Of a stretch of 26,181 nt of DNA, positions 24,232 through 26,181 are shown one piece after another. The notes under the pieces were generated by a model. It was given only the letters and a program-made list of their open reading frames with translations. It was not told the DNA's origin and did no database searches. Position numbers and translations under genes: made by a program. Position 1 is the first letter of the stretch, and each line of letters opens with the position of its first letter. Origin of the DNA: CAZITB01 sp964542055 (GTDB lineage: Bacteria > Planctomycetota > Phycisphaerae > Sedimentisphaerales > CAMDDF01); assembly GCA_964542055.1 (NCBI GenBank), contig CAZITB010000027.1:1-26181 (forward strand). The letters are read 5' to 3'.

Positions 24232-25164
24232 TTAATGCATTTCAACTTCGCAGGTTCCAATTCCGCCGATGTAAAAATTAAACTGCACATTTGGATGGTC
24301 TGCCAGTAAAGACATAGGAACGGCGCTATCTACTATTTTTTTGCCTATCATCAATGTTGTAAGTCGCTGACCGAAAGGATTGTCATGTGTACCAGCCTGC
24401 CAGATAGAAACTTTTTCCGCTTTCCATGTTTGAACGGGCCCAACTGTTACTGCTCTTGTGGGTATCCCGGTTACTACTCCACCGCCGCTGGTACGGGCGT
24501 TTTGCATTATTGTTACAGGGTGCAGGTCCACCTGCCTTGTAGTTAATTGGCGATATTCCTGCGGTGAGGGGGGAGCATCTTTGTATTTGCCTTCGCGTTT
24601 GAATGGGTCATTGAAAGCCCAATGCTTGATATCGCCCTGACCGCCCTGCATTACGGCACAGCGAACGCCGGTTTCCCAGCTTTTGATGTATTCAGTCGGC
24701 TCTTCGGTTGGAAAATGCATGTTTTTATCAGGCATTTTTAGTTCGGGTTTGATCTTATCGAAGCACATCTCTTTATCGGCCTTTTCAAATGAGATCGGAT
24801 GGTCGGCAGGCATGACTTTACCATCGACCAGCCATTCGTCCATGCCCCAAAAATGGGCGTCTTTAAGATTGAGGTCAAGTTCATTTACGAGCCTTGCTAC
24901 CAGGGGAAGCTGTTCGGTGGGGCCGATGGGACCGCAAATACCGACAGGATTATCCGGCGTTGCCTGTTTCCAGGCTGTGATGTATTCAAGGGCCTCAGCA
25001 AGGTAAAAATCTTCCAGAGTATCGTAAAATTTTACATTGAAACCCTCTCTCGACATGGCCTGCATATCTTCAGGGGTTAACCTGGCTGCATCATTTAGAA
25101 TGCCATCATCCAGTGTTGTGAAGTCCCACCAATCGGGGGCTAAAATGCTTTGTTTGCGTGACAT
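24232..25164 (-). CDS. Glucosamine-6-phosphate deaminase-like (NagB family) protein
   Basis: A 310-residue member of the NagB/RpiA fold, longer than NagB (about 266). The phosphate loop is GPIGPTEQLPLV near 78-89. FWGMDEW (Asp109, Glu110) corresponds to the catalytic MDEY of NagB. GQGDIKHWAFNDP (176-187 or so) corresponds to GxGxDGHIAFNEP, keeping His181 and with Asp186 in place of the usual Glu. The end has VTGIPTRAVTVGPVQTW, like the AVTVGVGT segment. It may convert an amino sugar phosphate to a keto sugar phosphate plus ammonia. AAGGAG lies 8 bases before ATG 25164, 18 bases after the Gfo/Idh gene. True NagB or a related isomerase cannot be told apart here. Confidence 0.82.
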   Translation of the reverse strand: MSRKQSILAPDWWDFTTLDDGILNDAARLTPEDMQAMSREGFNVKFYDTLEDFYLAEALEYITAWKQATPDNPVGICGPIGPTEQLPLVARLVNELDLNLKDAHFWGMDEWLVDGKVMPADHPISFEKADKEMCFDKIKPELKMPDKNMHFPTEEPTEYIKSWETGVRCAVMQGGQGDIKHWAFNDPFKREGKYKDAPPSPQEYRQLTTRQVDLHPVTIMQNARTSGGGVVTGIPTRAVTVGPVQTWKAEKVSIWQAGTHDNPFGQRLTTLMIGKKIVDSAVPMSLLADHPNVQFNFYIGGIGTCEVEMH

Positions 25165-25182
25165 AGTTATTTCTCCTTATAT

Positions 25183-26160
25183 TTATTTGTTTAAATTACT
25201 TGAAATTTTCTCTATTATTTTTACAGATGTTCCAATTTCCTGAACACTTAAAAGAGGCGAAGGCAAGTTCTTGTTTTTACTAAAACAATGTACTATAAAA
25301 TCTACAATTTCATCCTTTACCTGGTTATTTTCAGATTCAATCCATTGTGGTACTCGGCATTTTATAGAAGTTTGTCCCACTTTTAAATTTTTATTTAAAA
25401 AATCGCCTTTAATCTTTTTGCCGGCTACCTGCAAATCAATCTCCCTGCGAATTGAATTATCCAACCATGAAACAAATATTTTACCAGAAGCATTTTTGTG
25501 TTCAATGCCAAAAGTCAGTTCGTAAACCTGGCCCGACTGGATTTTATAATCAATTACATGATATGCATTAATCTCTCCAAAGAAAAAAAGAGATAAATCC
25601 AAATCATGGATAAGCTTATCATCTATAATGTCGTCACTAATTCTGGGGTCATGCAACTGGACTCTGGTAAAATGATATTTTTTTACATGATCTTTATAAT
25701 CAATTAGCAATTCTTTCAATTTCAAAGAAACAGGATTATATCTTTCTATGTGCCCTGCCATTAATTTCACTTGATTTTTCTTAGCAATGTCAATTAGCTC
25801 ATCTAATTGCTTAGTTTCAACAACTATGGGTTTCTCAACAAAAATATTTACTTTATTTTCAAGTGCAAATCTGGCAATTTCAAAATGAGTCGATGTAGGT
25901 GTAGCAATAATGACAATATCAGGCTTTTTAGAGTTGATAAGTTCCTGATAGTTATCCAGAAAAGCGATATCTTTAACGGGCGCAATTGTTTCTTTGTTTA
26001 TGTCACAAACTCCGCAGATTTCTATATTGGAAAGTATCTCAGCAGAATCGCCTTTGTAATAGTTTTCAAATTCGCCTCGTTGCAAAGCCTTAAGAGCATT
26101 TAAGTGATAAGTGCCCATCTTGCCAAGACCTATTACAGCGATTTTATATTTTCTATCCAT
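25183..26160 (-). CDS. Gfo/Idh/MocA family oxidoreductase
   Basis: A 325-residue NAD(P)-dependent dehydrogenase of sugars or cyclitols. The Rossmann motif GLGKMGTYH is at 11-19; EKP (109-111) is the family's hallmark near the nicotinamide; the substrate region has LIHDLDLSLFF (His185, Asp186). Length is normal. Starts at ATG 26160 or TTG 26166; ATG is preferred, but the ribosome site is weak (TTGGAA). The upstream promoter lies beyond the window edge. It precedes the NagB-like and PIG-L genes, so the likely substrate is an amino or acetamido sugar, possibly UDP-linked; that is inference. Confidence 0.88.
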   Translation of the reverse strand: MDRKYKIAVIGLGKMGTYHLNALKALQRGEFENYYKGDSAEILSNIEICGVCDINKETIAPVKDIAFLDNYQELINSKKPDIVIIATPTSTHFEIARFALENKVNIFVEKPIVVETKQLDELIDIAKKNQVKLMAGHIERYNPVSLKLKELLIDYKDHVKKYHFTRVQLHDPRISDDIIDDKLIHDLDLSLFFFGEINAYHVIDYKIQSGQVYELTFGIEHKNASGKIFVSWLDNSIRREIDLQVAGKKIKGDFLNKNLKVGQTSIKCRVPQWIESENNQVKDEIVDFIVHCFSKNKNLPSPLLSVQEIGTSVKIIEKISSNLNK

Positions 26161-26181
26161 TTCCAAACTTTATTCGTCAGT

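Overview
The window looks like chromosome from a low-GC planctomycete, most likely Phycisphaerae/Sedimentisphaerales. This is inferred from a PEP-CTERM sorted envelope protein, a planctomycete-style lipoprotein metalloprotease, many small lipoproteins and a Gram-negative type flagellar cluster. No rRNA, tRNA, CRISPR array or transposase gene was seen. The taxonomic call is an inference from gene content.

Left edge (1-1500, minus strand): a PEP-CTERM exported protein and, downstream of it, an exported protein broken by a one-base frameshift. Between the PEP-CTERM gene and the rightward nadE gene lies a large nested inverted repeat centred near 1410, followed by a clear sigma-70 type promoter. 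Region 1686-6136 (plus strand): nadE-carA-carB, covering NAD synthesis and carbamoyl phosphate synthesis. The carB gene encodes only the N-terminal half of the usual protein, ends exactly at the domain junction and is followed by a terminator, so CarB appears to be split.

Region 6171-21061 is a divergent flagellar regulon. Two sigma-54 (-24/-12) promoters face away from each other in the 395-base gap at 11820-12214. The leftward operon is fliK, fliA (sigma-28), two small unknown proteins, two lipoproteins, a FlgM-like anti-sigma factor and a CheC-like/CBS fusion protein. The rightward operon is flgB-flgC-fliE-fliF-fliG-fliH-fliI-fliJ-motE-like-motA-motB-motB: the rod base, MS ring, switch protein FliG, export ATPase complex and a stator with two different MotB subunits. 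FliM, FliN, FliL and the export gate are not in this window. The layout suggests that a sigma-54 activator turns on both arms together, and that the same transcript supplies FliA, its putative inhibitor and the hook-length ruler FliK.

Right end (21115-26160, minus strand): a probable operon reading leftward with a Gfo/Idh/MocA dehydrogenase, a NagB-like sugar isomerase/deaminase, a PIG-L deacetylase, a CBM9-like lipoprotein and a zinc-ribbon membrane protein, then, after a 121-base gap, a lipoprotein metalloprotease. The first three suggest handling of an amino or N-acetyl sugar.

The points most worth a second look are the split CarB, the CheC-like/CBS fusion, the paired MotB proteins, the back-to-back sigma-54 promoters, the unknown small genes between fliA and the FlgM-like gene, and the large inverted repeat upstream of nadE.
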